Assembly (NCBI GenBank): GCA_017654935.2
Contig: CM065710.1
Location: forward strand, 28,180,104-28,244,103
Length of the DNA: 64,000 bases
Direction: 5' to 3'
Source: Phymorhynchus buccinoides
Lineage: Eukaryota > Mollusca > Gastropoda > Neogastropoda > Raphitomidae
Position 1 is the stretch's first letter. Each line of letters begins with the position of its first letter. The position numbers were made by a program, and so were the translations under genes. The notes below the pieces were generated by a model, which saw nothing but the letters and a program-made list of their open reading frames with translations, did not search any database and was not told the DNA's origin. This document shows, in pieces, positions 34,405-45,179 of this stretch.

Positions 34405-34500
34405 TAAGTCATATTAAGGTCTATGTACACGTCAACATTATTCACGAGATATTTCTATTTCCCCATGGCAACACAGTGAATAGCCTACTATTAACACGAC
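34405..34500. mobile_element. Harbinger-type MITE family, half copy
   Basis: TAAGGTCTATGTACACGTCAACATT with TTTCCCCATGGCAACACAGTG, left half of the family. Confidence 0.6.
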
Positions 34501-34501
34501 T

Positions 34502-35025
34502 TAAAGGGACACCCTGACGGATGCGTTTTTGCAAGAAACACGTCGAGATCACCAGAAAGACAGCCTTTTCAAGGATCGGAATACTCACTTTGCTCTGATT
34601 TTTGAAAAATCAAACCGTTTACAAACACATCGCCCTATTGCCTTGGGAAAAGTCTTTTTTAAGACGAAAATTTAGTTGTTTTTTTTACTTCGCTTCATTT
34701 CCCATCCTCACCTGTCTGTGTTCATGTGTAGCGTTGTGGTGGTTTTTCTTAGTTCAATTATAGAAATCAAACCGTCTGAAAACGGTGATTACTCCTTGGC
34801 GGAGATGCCGGAGAGAGAAGCCATTTTGGATGGGGTGGATGGAGGCCACTCATTGTGGTTGAAGCTTTTTCTTCTTTGTAGTGCAGTAAAAACAAATTTG
34901 GAGCTAGTTCCTTTGCTTTGAGCTAAACTCATTTTGGTAAACTGCATAACATTTTAAATAAATAAATGAAAAGGCTTGCATTGTGGAAATTTCGTGCAAA
35001 CGATTTGGTCTAGCTCAGGCGGCCA
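34502..35025. mobile_element. Foldback element family V, right-truncated copy
   Basis: Starts TAAAGGGACACCCTGACGGA and carries AAGAAACACGTCGAGATCAC, CACTTTGCTCTG, and AATTTCGTGCAAACGATTTGG as in the copies at 49450-49981 and 61356-61902, but lacks the right terminal arm. It ends against a half MITE. Confidence 0.7.
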
Positions 35026-35034
35026 TTAGAAAAG

Positions 35035-35155
35035 AGAAAGCACATGCCTTTCTATGTCCCGATAGCAACACAGTGAGTTGTAGGTCATACAACATTGTGT
35101 TACGATGGGGAAATATAGATCTTCCGTGAATAATGTTAACGTGTACACAGATCTT
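35035..35155. mobile_element. Harbinger-type MITE family, right half
   Basis: TAGCAACACAGTGAGTTGTA and AATGTTAACGTGTACACAGATCTTTAA match the right portion of the family. Confidence 0.6.
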
Positions 35156-35224
35156 TAACAACCAATTTAAGACAACAAGCGTGTCGCCGATTGGCAGACA
35201 AAGAAAAGTCCAGCTGTTTCTCTT

Positions 35225-35225
<1 letters not shown>

Positions 35226-35300
<75 letters not shown>

Positions 35301-35355
35301 GCGCGCGCGCACACACAGACATATAAATATATAATATATATATATATATATTTAT
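35226..35355. repeat. (AC)n(GC)n(AT)n microsatellite
   Basis: CA run 35227-35285, a 24-base GC run, more CA, then AT repeats. Confidence 0.97.
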
Positions 35356-35539
35356 AAGAATATATTAATATAAGAATATATTTTTAGATTTTTAATATAT
35401 ATGTTTTAATAAATGTTTTAACAGTTATTTCAATTTGTTATGTTTTCTTTATTTGTTCTGCTACATGTATATATATATATCATAATAATAATGTGTGTCT
35501 ATATAATTATATAGGTATGAAAAAATCTCAGTTTACTGC

Positions 35540-35740
35540 TGACACCGTTCCGGTAGGCTAAGACCCCATCCAGCAACGAGCTGATGAGACTCCCTAGAGT
35601 TGAAACAGCTGCCCTCGGCTGGGTTCTGCCAATGCCTCCCTAATAAGGAGGAGAAACTAAGCTAGCACTCTTTATGTTTCTTTAGAACATAGATCAAAAT
35701 ACCAAGTTAATTTAACTGGTTTTGGTTTTAATGGTCGTTT
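35540..35740 (+). mobile_element. Penelope-like element LTR-type fragment with hammerhead core
   Basis: Contains the hammerhead at 35570-35622, then GAGAAACTAAGCTAGCACTC. An inverted copy lies at 43895-44030. Hammerhead ribozymes inside such fragments are known from Penelope-like retroelements; assignment is by that association, since no RT or GIY-YIG sequence is present. Confidence 0.55.
35570..35622 (+). ncRNA. Hammerhead ribozyme motif, probably inactive cleavage site
   Basis: CTGATGA, then GACTC-CCTA-GAGTT (stem II), then GAAAC. Stem I pairs CCAGC/CGAG (35570-35580) with CTCG/GCTGG (35614-35622) around an AA bulge. The conserved U of the GUH cleavage triplet is C here (GCC), so self-cleavage is doubtful. 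Confidence 0.65.
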
Positions 35741-35887
35741 CAAAGACATAGAGACAAAAAAGTTTTAAACCAAATCATATATATATATTTATACTAAAAC
35801 AGGCAGACAAACAAAAATAGTCATGAACTGTTGTGTATAAAGCTGAACGAGAAAACAAAAAAAGGCAGTGAAGTTTTCGGTACTGAC

Positions 35888-35974
35888 TGCATTTTTTGCT
35901 GCCACCCTCTGTGCTGCAAATCATTCCGGATGCGCAATCTGCATCGCTTGTGCACTCTTTGTTCAGTTTTATTT
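35888..35974 (-). CDS. Exon: 4-Cys half-EB module 8
   Basis: 29 codons, phase 1-1, acceptor CTGTTTCAG, donor GTCAGT (non-consensus C at +3). Opens xIKLNKEC; spacing C-x5-C-x5-C-x8-C. Confidence 0.77.
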
Positions 35975-36399
35975 CTGAAACAGTATATACTGTGGTAAGT
36001 ATAATTGCACGTGCACATACATATCAGGCGTGGTGTGGTGTGTGATTCACATGCTACCATTTTGCTTAAATAGAGGTTTCTGTTTTCTTCATTCATATTT
36101 TTAATTTTCATGCATTTTATTTTACTCAGTGGAAGACACCTTTCCATGTGCATTATTTTGTACAATGGACAATAAAGACACTTGTGACATTAATTATTTT
36201 AATGCAAACTCCTGAAAAGTTTCAATTATGCATCATTGTCCAGAAAGTTTTTCACAAACAATAAGTACATATATACAATATATACATGCATACATAGTAT
36301 TACATACATATATATATTTATTGCTTTTCTTGCAAACTTTGTAAAAACTACAATTAGGCACCATTATTCAGAAATGGAACACAAGGTTATTCCACTTAC

Positions 36400-36474
36400 T
36401 GCATGTTCCATCGGAGCATTCGTTTCTTAGCTCACAGTCTGCATTTGTTTGGCAACCTCCTCCGACCTGGGCTT
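36400..36474 (-). CDS. Exon: 4-Cys half-EB module 7
   Basis: 25 codons, phase 1-1, acceptor GTTAACAG, donor GTAAGT. Opens xAQVGGGC; spacing C-x5-C-x5-C-x4-C. A (CTT)n stretch in the adjacent trinucleotide array probably supplies the polypyrimidine tract. Confidence 0.77.
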
Positions 36475-36481
36475 CTGTTAA

Positions 36482-36485
36482 CACG

Positions 36486-36516
<31 letters not shown>

Positions 36517-36549
36517 GTAAGAGGAGGAGGAGAAGGATGATGATGAAGT

Positions 36550-36637
<88 letters not shown>

Positions 36638-36669
36638 CAGTAGTAGCAGTAGTAGTAGCAGTAATGGAA

Positions 36670-36701
<32 letters not shown>

Positions 36702-36715
36702 GGAAGAGGAAGAGG
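36482..36715. repeat. (GAA)n(GTA)n(GAG)n trinucleotide array
   Basis: Nearly 190 bases of GTA bounded by GAA and GAG runs. It starts 8 bases past the acceptor of exon 36400-36474, so it forms that intron's pyrimidine-rich 3' end on the minus strand. Homopolymeric Leu/Thr/Ser frames are artefacts. Confidence 0.97.
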
Positions 36716-37129
36716 ACCAAACAAACTCACAATAAGAATATATTTTTTTCTGAACTCTTAGCTTTGCTTTATTATTCTCAAAGAGATTATCATAACCACC
36801 AGCACCACCAACAACCCCCCCAAAAAAACACCACAAACTAAATAAAATTGAGTGATTTTGGATACCAACAGTCAAACTTACACTCTAATCGTTTGTTTAA
36901 AATAGTTAACAAACAGCAACATCGCAAGGAAAGATCGACATCTTGAAAGAATTTCCCCCCAGTGGATTCGGATAGATAACACACCAGTACCATTGTTTGA
37001 TTGATTGATTGATTGGCTGATTGAATGCACACCATTGGTTGATTGATTGAATGCATACCACTGATTGACTGCATACCAATTGATGGATTTAATAACTGAC
37101 TGGTTGATTAGGTGGATTGAATGACTTAC

Positions 37130-37213
37130 TGCATATGGTGTCTTCGGCATCGCACGTCAGGTCAGTGTCACAGTGCTGCTCATTTCCATAGCAGCTTCGT
37201 CCTTGTTCCAGCT
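37130..37213 (-). CDS. Exon: 4-Cys half-EB module 6
   Basis: 28 codons, phase 1-1, acceptor GATTACTAG, donor GTAAGT. Opens xLEQGRSC; spacing C-x6-C-x5-C-x6-C, as in module 3 at 50046-50129. Confidence 0.78.
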
Positions 37214-37261
37214 CTAGTAATCATAAACATAAAATGAAAGAGAACAAAATACACGAGAAAG

Positions 37262-37425
37262 GAGCAGCCCGTCGTGGCGCAGTGATACGTGGTGTCTTGG
37301 GTTCAAACCCCAACAAAGGCAAGGTTGTATTGCTTTTTTCGGCCCTGGGCTGACTCCTAGCCAGCCAGAGTGAGCGTAGTGCCATGAGCTCAATGGGGGA
37401 AAACTGAAGCCACACAGTCGAGTTT
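37262..37425 (+). repeat. tRNA-derived SINE fragment
   Basis: GTCGTGGCGCAGTGATACG (A-box-like) and GGGTTCAAACCCC (B box) at an abnormally short distance, followed by a body containing GGCCCTGGGCTGACTCC. Boxes are diagnostic; the inter-box region looks deleted. Confidence 0.55.
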
Positions 37426-37444
37426 CATTTTTTTAATTTTAAAG

Positions 37445-37670
37445 TCTGAATATACAAAGAGCTCGCAGCTCCGCAGCTGACTGAAGCCCAACGTTTTCTT
37501 TACTCCTACCCTTTCGCCTACACTACAGGTGGGGGATCATTGTGAACTCGCTCACTGTCTACAACAACACTAACACTTCCCACCTTCCACCTTTTAGTTG
37601 GGAAGCGAGAAAGTTGGCTTCATTCTTTGCAAGGTTTGTAGGCTGCGAAGTTATTACTCTTCGTAAAAAA
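37445..37670. repeat. Dispersed repeat family Y, copy 2
   Basis: Matches 19775-20030 block for block, including GCAAGGTTTGTAGGCTGCGA. Confidence 0.75.
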
Positions 37671-37699
37671 AATAAGGTTTTTTGGTTTCATCCACTTCA

Positions 37700-38690
37700 A
37701 GAATGCCATTCTGACAGCATTGCTCTAATTTTATGGCGAACACTGCAGGTGTCTGTAGTACTCGGGCCTGTGGACGTCAAGATGTGTGGAGACCAGCCCT
37801 GTCACGTAGTCTCAGACCAATAAAGAACCCCATTGCATAATTTCCATAATATTCATCCTCATCTCCATCAATCAAAATACGTTTTTCTCACCTATTGTGG
37901 CTATATCTTGTTCGTCTCCAACTCACCTGAAGCGAGAATGGAAAGATTATTTTGATTGAAGCGCCAAATTTGATGGGCATCGCACGAGCTGGGATGAAAT
38001 TGTCATTCTAAGTACTTATAATATATGCAGAGTACTTGTGACGTCCTGACAGAGAAAATAGCTATGACGTCAAATAAATATTGTAATTAGAAATTAGTTC
38101 GAACACTTTTGAACAGGACCGCGGCTTTTTTGTGGATCCCCAGATTTGTTCAGTGGTCATCGATTTCAGTCTTTTGCAGCCATTTATAAATAGACAGGGT
38201 CAGCCACAGAAAGGTCCAGTTTGACACACGTGTGTGGAGTTCATGCGCCCGAGACAAGCGCATGGACATCGGCATAATGCGATTGTACTTCCTTTCACAT
38301 TCAAGATCTGTGTCATTTCCTAGTTCGACTCAGTCAAAGTCTCGTACTAGCAGACAATATTTTTTTTCCTTTTCTGAGCATCGTTTTATTTCAAAAACAA
38401 AATAGAAATCCAGAAAATTCTGGATTTATGGCACTTATTTAGGTTCATCTAAACGACGCAATCAAAGCCAAGTGTATCTGAAAACATTATTTACAACTCT
38501 AAAAAATACAGCCCTAAGCCAACCTTTTCAGGTGTATGTAGTAGCCTAAGTTTGGGCATTGTCGCTTTTTTCCCCATTATTTTTGCTCCAATTTTTTTTC
38601 AGGTTTGAAAATAAATAACGACAAGTTCAAAGTAACGAGTTGCTGCGTGTGGGTTTTTTGAAGAGTATAATTATCAACGTTTTGACGTAT
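37700..38690. other. Intron segment without recognised features
   Basis: No tandem repeat, transposon end or coding signature seen. Confidence 0.5.
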
Positions 38691-38700
38691 ACCCACTTAC

Positions 38701-38775
38701 TGCATTTTCCACCCGTGCATAGCATCCCGGTGTTGCAGTCACCTTTGCTGGCACAAGCTGAGTTGGCACTCTCTC
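38701..38775 (-). CDS. Exon: 4-Cys half-EB module 5
   Basis: 25 codons, phase 1-1, acceptor GTGTCTCAG, donor GTAAGT. Opens xESANSAC; spacing C-x5-C-x5-C-x4-C. Confidence 0.77.
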
Positions 38776-38799
38776 CTGAGACACAAAAACAACGTCAGG

Positions 38800-39800
38800 C
38801 ATCAGAATAGTCTGAGTAATCTGAGAACAGAAGGTGTCTGTGTCAAACTTTCTGCTTTAATATTTCTCATTGTTGACATTGATATATTGACACACACACA
38901 AAACGCGTTCCAGTGGTTATGAACAAACAAATATTGGGAGGATTTAAAAACATCAAAAAATCATGCATTTTCTGTTTGTAAATTAATCTATCATTTTTTA
39001 CTTATCTCAAGGGCCTATTGTCTGAAAATGTAGCGTCGCAGAGCAAAGCAGCTTTCCCCTAGGACGTCAGATCTAAAACAAATCTTCAATAAACTGTTTT
39101 GAAAATATATTATAAGTATAAGAATCATCCAATTTAAAATAGCAACTGACAAACTTAATTAGATATGCTTAGGTTCACACGAACGCTTGAAAATTCACCA
39201 CGGTGAGAGCAAATAACCGTACGTGTCTGATCGTCGCCAATCGCGAATACACACTATACTCTATTCACGATGGCAATGGCCTGATGGCATACGATTTTGA
39301 TGCATATCATTCCATCTATTTCCTCCCGTTTAATTTTGTTGTTTAAAACTTTGTGAAATTGTTTAGTCAACCAGAACTCGAAACAAGTGGAATGATTTTA
39401 AAAGCAATTGGTTTAGGGTAGACACCAAATTCTGACTTTTGTTCTCACAGTAGAAGTCCATAATATTGCAATGTATACCAGTCAGTCGTTTCCGACCATG
39501 ACTGCCAGATAGCAGAGGCGGCAGATGCTATTCCTCGGGCTGGGCTAGAATTGGTTTATAGTGAAGATGCCTTGCCCAGGGTGCATCCCTACTCTCTCGG
39601 CCAAAGGGATTTTGAGGACAGCTGCAGTTGGGGAAGGTCCCCAAAGGCCAACACATATGCGCACGCACGCACACACAGAGACAAGATAGACAGACAGAAG
39701 ACGGAGACACTAACAAAATTCTTCTAAATAAAGACAGAGATGGAAAGAGACAGACAGGTAGGCAGAGAGAGGGAGAAGGGAGAGGGAGGCTTAATTAAAA
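38800..39800. other. Intron segment, mostly unrecognised
   Basis: A single relative of the 62-67-bp minisatellite unit lies at 39550-39615 (TTTATAGTGAAGATGCCTTG). Otherwise nothing recognised. Confidence 0.5.
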
Positions 39801-39807
39801 GTCCTAC

Positions 39808-39948
39808 TGCAAGAAAAATCTTGGGCGTAAATGGATTTCCCCGCTGAGCAGACACACTTCCCGGTAGCTGAGCTACACTCGGCTCCAGTTGTTGTGCACT
39901 GGTCGTTTCCACTGCACGGAGAGCTTACGGTGCCAGTTTGTGTAGACT
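39808..39948 (-). CDS. Exon: 6-Cys EB-like module, type B, pair 1
   Basis: 47 codons, phase 1-1, acceptor GCACTGACAG, donor GTAGGA (weak at +5/+6). Ten residues precede the first cysteine instead of six. Spacing C-x5-C-x6-C-x6-C-x-C-x12-C. The C2-x6-C3 and C5-x12-C6 spacings are diagnostic of type B and recur in the other two B exons. Confidence 0.8.
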
Positions 39949-39954
39949 CTGTCA

Positions 39955-40004
39955 GTGCACACACATGCACACATGCACACACACACACACACACACACAC
40001 GCGT

Positions 40005-40074
<70 letters not shown>

Positions 40075-40085
40075 GCACACGCACA
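39955..40085. repeat. (CA)n microsatellite
   Basis: CA runs with GCG and TGC interruptions, starting 6 bases past the acceptor of exon 39808-39948. Confidence 0.97.
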
Positions 40086-40109
40086 ACACAACACTGTGAT
40101 GCGCTTCCA

Positions 40110-41270
40110 ACGTTCTGTAAAGTACAGTGATGGACATTACATACATTATGCACCAAGAAGTCACAATGAAACTGCATCCATCATTTAGAAACTACTTAGC
40201 AGGACATTATAAACTGCATCAACGATTCAGAAACTGCTTAGCAAGACATTAGAAACTGCGTCCATCATTTAGAAACTACATAGCAAGACATTATAAGCTG
40301 CATCCATCATTTATAAACTTTGCAAGACATTACAAACTGCATCCATCATTTAGAAACTACATTGCAAGACATTAGAAACTGCATCCATCATTTAGAAACT
40401 ATATTGCAAGACATTAGAAACTGCATCCATCATTTAGAAACTACATTGCAAGACATTAGCAGCTGCATCCATCATTTTGAAACTACATAGCAAGACATTA
40501 GAAGCTGCATCCATCATTTAGAAACTACATTGCAAGACATTAGAAACTGCATCCATCATTTATAAACTACATTTAGAAATCCATCATTTAGCTAAGACAT
40601 TAGAAACTGCATCCATCATTTATAAACTACATAGCAAGACATTAGAAACTGCATCCATCATTTATAAACTACATAACAAGACATTATAAACCGCATCCAT
40701 CATTTATAAACTACATAGCAAGACATTAGAAGCTGCATCCATCATTTATAAACTAGGCTACATTGCAAGACATTATAAACCGCATCCATCATTTATAAAC
40801 TACATAACAAGACATTATAAACCGCATCCATTATTTAGAAACTACATAGCAAGACATTAGAAGCTGCATCCATCATTTATAAACTAGGCTACATTGCAAG
40901 ACATTATAAACCGTATCCATCATTTATAAACTACATAGCAAGACACTAGAAACTGCATCCGTCATTCAGAAACTACATTGTAAGACATTAGATAAATACA
41001 CAATACACAATAAAACTGCATCCATCATCCAAAGACTACATTGCAAGATATTGAATAAATACACAATAAATGCACAATGAAACTACATCCATCATCCAAA
41101 GACTACATTGCAAGATATTGAATAAATACACAATACATGTAAATGCAAAATGAAACTACATCTATTATTCATAAACTACATTGCAAGATATTGAATAAAA
41201 ACACCAAAAATACACAATAAAACTGCATCCATCAGTCAGTCACCACGAGGCCAAACACTGAATGAATACA
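40110..41270. repeat. 41-43-bp irregular minisatellite
   Basis: Unit AGACATTAGAAACTGCATCC plus ATCATTTAGAAACTACATTGCA, about 25 units, degenerating rightward where CACAATAAA insertions appear. Confidence 0.93.
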
Positions 41271-41329
41271 CCCTTAACACTGCATCCAACATTTAGGAAC
41301 TATATATAGCAGGGCATTAAAACAGGTAT

Positions 41330-41820
41330 ACAATACAACTGCACCCAACATTCAGAAACTACATTGCTGAACATTGAATAAATGCAGAAAGAAATTGCGT
41401 CCTACGTTCAGACGCCACTTAGCAAGGCATTACATAAATAAACCAAGACTATACGTTGAAACTGCACCCAACATTCAGAAACTACATTGCTGAACATTGA
41501 ATAAATGCAGAAAGAAATTGCGTCCTACGTTCAGACGCCACTTAGCAAAGCATTACATAAATAAACCAAGACTATACGTTGAAACCAAGACTATACGTTG
41601 AAACTGCACCCAACATTCAGAAACTACATTGCTGAACATTGAATAAATGCAGAAAGAAATTGCGTCCTACGTTCAGACGCCACTTAGCAAGGCATTACAT
41701 AAATAAACCAAGACTATACGTTGAAACTGCACCCAACATTCAGAAACTGTTCTTCTTGACATTAAATGAAGACACGGTTAATACCGCATCCAACATTCAG
41801 AAACTACAGGACACTATAAT
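41330..41820. repeat. About 125-bp higher-order repeat, 3-4 units, derived from the preceding array
   Basis: ACTGCACCCAACATTCAGAA, AAATTGCGTCCTACGTTCAG and AACCAAGACTATACGTTGAA recur. Each unit contains two diverged 41-bp subunits. Confidence 0.88.
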
Positions 41821-41879
41821 AGACAAAAAGAACTAACAAAACACCAAACTAGAGCGTTAAGACGCTAGACCACCAGCCA

Positions 41880-42290
41880 CGCGGCAGAATTTTCGGGACC
41901 AATGACCTTGACCTTTGACCTATGACTTTGATTTTTGAACTTGGTCTAGATATCTTTAGTACATATCCGCATGCAAAGTTTGAACGTCGTAGGTCCCTCC
42001 GTTGCCGTGCCAGGTGTTCGGCAGCATTTTCGGCTCCAGTGACCTCGACCTTTGACCTCCATTTTTTAATTTTGCCAAAATATTTTTAGTACCCATTCGC
42101 ATGCAAAACGTCAGCGTCCTAGGTCCCTCTGTTTAATCGTTATCGTGCCATGCAGGTGTTTGACAGCATTTTCGGCTCCAGTTTGACCTTCATTTTCGAA
42201 CTTGGCCTAGATATCCTTAGTACCTATTCGCATGCAAAATTCGAGCGTCCTAGGTCCCTTCGTTCAAACGTTATCGTGTTCACATAGATA
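41880..42290. repeat. Diverged triplicated segment with TGACCTTTGACCT motifs
   Basis: Three tandem diverged copies of about 130 bp, each with CATTTTCGG, GACCTTTGACCT-type sequence, and a CATGCAAA...CCTAGGTCCCT end. Confidence 0.75.
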
Positions 42291-42386
42291 GATAGTCGGC
42301 TTCAGAATCCACTAAAAACATTACCAATTTCGCTCTCTTCGGTCGCGGCTGGTAATTAAATAGAGCGAGATCATTTGGAGGGGCCT

Positions 42387-42539
42387 GGGCCTGTATTCAC
42401 GTTGAGATAGCATGAGACTTAGCATCATGCTAACTTAGAAGCTCTTCCAATGTCCTATAGGATTTAATAGGACTTTTGGAAGAGCTTCTAAGTTAGCATG
42501 ATGCTAAGTCTCATGCTATCTCAACGTGAATACAGGCCC
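42387..42539. mobile_element. Near-perfect 153-bp palindromic MITE
   Basis: GGGCCTGTATTCACGTTGAG reads as its exact reverse complement from 42539. Arms of about 70 bp are virtually identical with a tiny loop. Confidence 0.85.
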
Positions 42540-42574
42540 TGGTAAAAACTAAATGGCAAATGTTAAGAATAGCT

Positions 42575-42793
42575 CCCTCCTCTTCCCCTTCCATTCATTT
42601 AAGACGGTTTTAGGTTAGGGTTATTAATAGGGTTTGGGATGGGGTTAGGGATAGGCTTAGGGTCAGCTTAGTCATCAACTTGTGTGTGTGTCCTCTGCCC
42701 CTTCCATTCATTTAAGACGGTTTTAGGTTAGGGTTATTAATAGGGTTTGGGATGGGGTTAGGGATAGGTTTAGGGTCAGCTTAGTCATCAACT

Positions 42794-42824
<31 letters not shown>

Positions 42825-43045
42825 TTGACACTAAACTGACCCTAAACCTATTCCTAAACCTATCCCAAACCCTATACCTAACCCTAACCTGAAACCATGT
42901 AATCCACAAACAAACAAAATATGCTATGTTATGAGATTGACACTTAACTGACCCTAACCTTATCCATAACAGTAACACTATCCCAAACCCTAACCCTAAC
43001 TGAAACCGTCTGAAATGAATGGAAGGGGCAGAGGAGGGAGCTTTT
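42575..43045. repeat. Inverted, duplicated telomere-like (TTAGGG-variant) repeat
   Basis: Two direct copies of CATTCATTTAAGACGGTTTT + AGGTTAGGGTTATTAATAGG on the left and two inverted relatives (CCCTAACCTGAAACC, CCCTAACTGAAACCGTC) on the right of a (TG)n core at 42794-42822. Confidence 0.75.
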
Positions 43046-43095
43046 CTTAATATTTGCCAACTAAATGTACATAATAATAATAATAACTAACTTAC

Positions 43096-43212
43096 TGCAA
43101 TGATCACCCTCGATTTCACTCCTGGGAGCGTGACATTGACACATGGAGTTCTGGCAGATGGCTCCGGCTGAGCAATCGTCTGTCTGCGTGCAGTCCCCTT
43201 CCCTTTTCCGCT
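43096..43212 (-). CDS. Exon: 6-Cys EB-like module, type A, pair 1
   Basis: 39 codons, phase 1-1, acceptor ATTATTCCAG, donor GTAAGT. Opens xRKREGDC. Spacing C-x5-C-x5-C-x4-C-x-C-x11-C, close to the EB module pattern, with the CxC motif as CQC. First member of an A/B pair; the same type recurs at 25576-25698 and 6613-6729. Confidence 0.82.
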
Positions 43213-43245
43213 CTGGAATAATTGGAGAGTTCACACCGGGTGTGT

Positions 43246-43405
43246 GTGTGGGGGGGGGGGGGGGGGGGGGCCGGCAGTCATGTGTGTGTGTATGTGTACA
43301 TGCATGCGTCTGTGTGTGTTTGTGTACGCGCACGTGTGTGTGTGCGTGTGCCTGCGTATGTGTGTGTGTGTATCTGTGTGTGTGTGTGCGTATATATATA
43401 TATAC
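43246..43405. repeat. Poly-G and (TG)n microsatellite
   Basis: A 20-base G run then TG repeats with CGTGCC interruptions, beginning about 30 bases upstream of the acceptor of exon 43096-43212. Confidence 0.95.
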
Positions 43406-43609
43406 AGAAAAAGATAACAGCCGCACAAGCCAAACTTCCCACTCCACACAACTCTGTAGGACTAAAAAGTTGTTGCATTTGAAATGCCGAATTGATGAAA
43501 CTTTTCTGTATCTAATGTATGAATTTGTGAACTTCAGAAACAAGTTAACGTTATGAAATATTCTGTGTTAAAAAAACCATAATTTTAATATATATATTAA
43601 TAATAAAAT

Positions 43610-43890
43610 GTGCTGATTTACTTTTTCTCCCAATGGGGGAGGGACAGTGCCCTATGCAAAGACAGTTGTTTCGACCTAAGAGAAGGTCTCATCAGTTTGC
43701 ATGATCGGCCTGCAATTTGACTGTCCAGTGGATGCCAACCTGAGCAAAAAAGACATTCTACAAGAGAATGGTGTCTTCTTTGCACCAAATCGAAAATCCA
43801 CAATAAAAGCAAACCAGCACAAAGTTAAAGCAGAAAAAGTAAAAATCTTACGTAAAATGAACAAAATAATAATGTTCTGAAATTCTTGGT
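43610..43890 (-). mobile_element. Penelope-like element LTR-type fragment with hammerhead ribozyme (inverted partner of 45180-45470)
   Basis: About 280 bp that match 45180-45470 in inverse orientation, including the hammerhead, GGTTTGCTTTTATTGTGGAT and a shared AGAACATTATTATTTTGTTC end. Confidence 0.65.
43654..43702 (-). ncRNA. Complete type I hammerhead ribozyme
   Basis: Minus strand: stem I ATGCAAA, CTGATGA, stem II GACCT-TCTCTT-AGGTC, GAAAC, a four-base stem III loop, GTC, then TTTGCAT. The 7-bp stem I (ATGCAAA/TTTGCAT) and 5-bp stem II are perfect and every conserved core base is present. Predicted cleavage is after the C at 43661. Confidence 0.88.
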
Positions 43891-43894
43891 ATAT

Positions 43895-44030
43895 AACTTG
43901 GTATTTTGATCTATGTTCTAAACAAATATAAAGAGTGCTAGTTTAGTTTCTCCTCCTTATTAGGGAGGCATTGGCAGAACCCAGCCGAGGGCAGCTGTTT
44001 CAACTCTAGGGAGTCTCATCAGCACAGAAA
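43895..44030 (-). mobile_element. Penelope-like element fragment, inverted copy of 35540-35740
   Basis: CTTGGTATTTTGATCTATGT, GTGCTAGTTTAGTTTCTCC and the hammerhead core on the minus strand match 35540-35740. Confidence 0.55.
43981..44022 (-). ncRNA. Truncated hammerhead motif
   Basis: Same CTGATGA-GACTC-CCTA-GAGTT-GAAAC core and GCC triplet as at 35570-35622, but the 5' strand of stem I is gone (sequence diverges right at CTGATGA). Confidence 0.55.
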
Positions 44031-44059
44031 ACAGAAACAAATCTTGTATTTACATGATG

Positions 44060-44520
44060 TAAAATAGACAAAGATCGGATTTATAGTATGGAATTTTAAT
44101 TGCATGACCATAATAAACTTAACTGAAAGCGTTTTCGTTGATACCTTTTAGCACTATCTAATGGCGGTCATCTTGAATTTGAGGGTGAAAATCATGTCAT
44201 ATTGTTAAAAGGATGTCAGAATCGCAATCCTCATGCTCGATGTACCCTAGAAAATATCTTTGTACATGATTCTATGTGCTTTGGTTCAAAACTTCTATTT
44301 TTAGGTTCGCACCAGCGGCCATTTTGGATTTTGGCCTCTAGCAAAAAATGCCAGCATTTTTCAGAGGGACATGGGGGCTAAATCTTTTATAAAAGGCCCA
44401 AAGAGGTCAAATCAATCGTCAAACCTTACTAGCCAGAAAGTGGTCAAGGAATCTAGGTTTTAGACTCAACTAATAGTCTACATTCTTTCTTGTTAGTTTT
44501 CATTCTTTTTTTGTTCTGAT
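44060..44520. other. Intron segment between hammerhead repeats, unrecognised
   Basis: Contains TAATGGCGGTCATCTTGAAT, which looks like repetitive DNA, but I cannot name it. Confidence 0.4.
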
Positions 44521-44724
44521 ATATATATATATATATATATATGTAGGTTACACACCCACTCTCTTGGCATTATCATAGTGGAGATGCTGAATTTGTTTAT
44601 AATGAAGATGCTTTACCCATGATACATGCCCACTCTCTTAACTAAAGGGTCTTAAGACATCTGGCGTTAGTTCTACATAGTTTGGAAGTGATAACTACAG
44701 AGATGGACAGAGCGGACATGGATA

Positions 44725-44860
<136 letters not shown>

Positions 44861-45138
44861 GACTGTACTGGGGGATTCCTTTTTTTTTATTTCATTTTTT
44901 TATTATGTGGACTCAATAGTCCAAACGAATTATCAAACACACACACACACACACACACACTGCAACACAATCTAATTATACACACAGAATGTGGGTCACA
45001 ACAATGACGTCAAGAAAAGTTACGTGTTGTATTTGTTACGTCAAGTTTGTTCTACTGTCTGTCCCGCGTCCAAGGCCAAAAGCCGAAATATTGGGAATAG
45101 TCTACATTCTTTCTTGTTAGTTTTCCTTCTTTTTTTGT

Positions 45139-45172
<34 letters not shown>

Positions 45173-45179
45173 CATGAAA

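Noticed and set aside
36368..36875. Poly-Leu, poly-Thr and poly-Ser frames
   Set aside because: Trinucleotide microsatellite. Only the cysteine-rich end (36400-36474) is a real exon.
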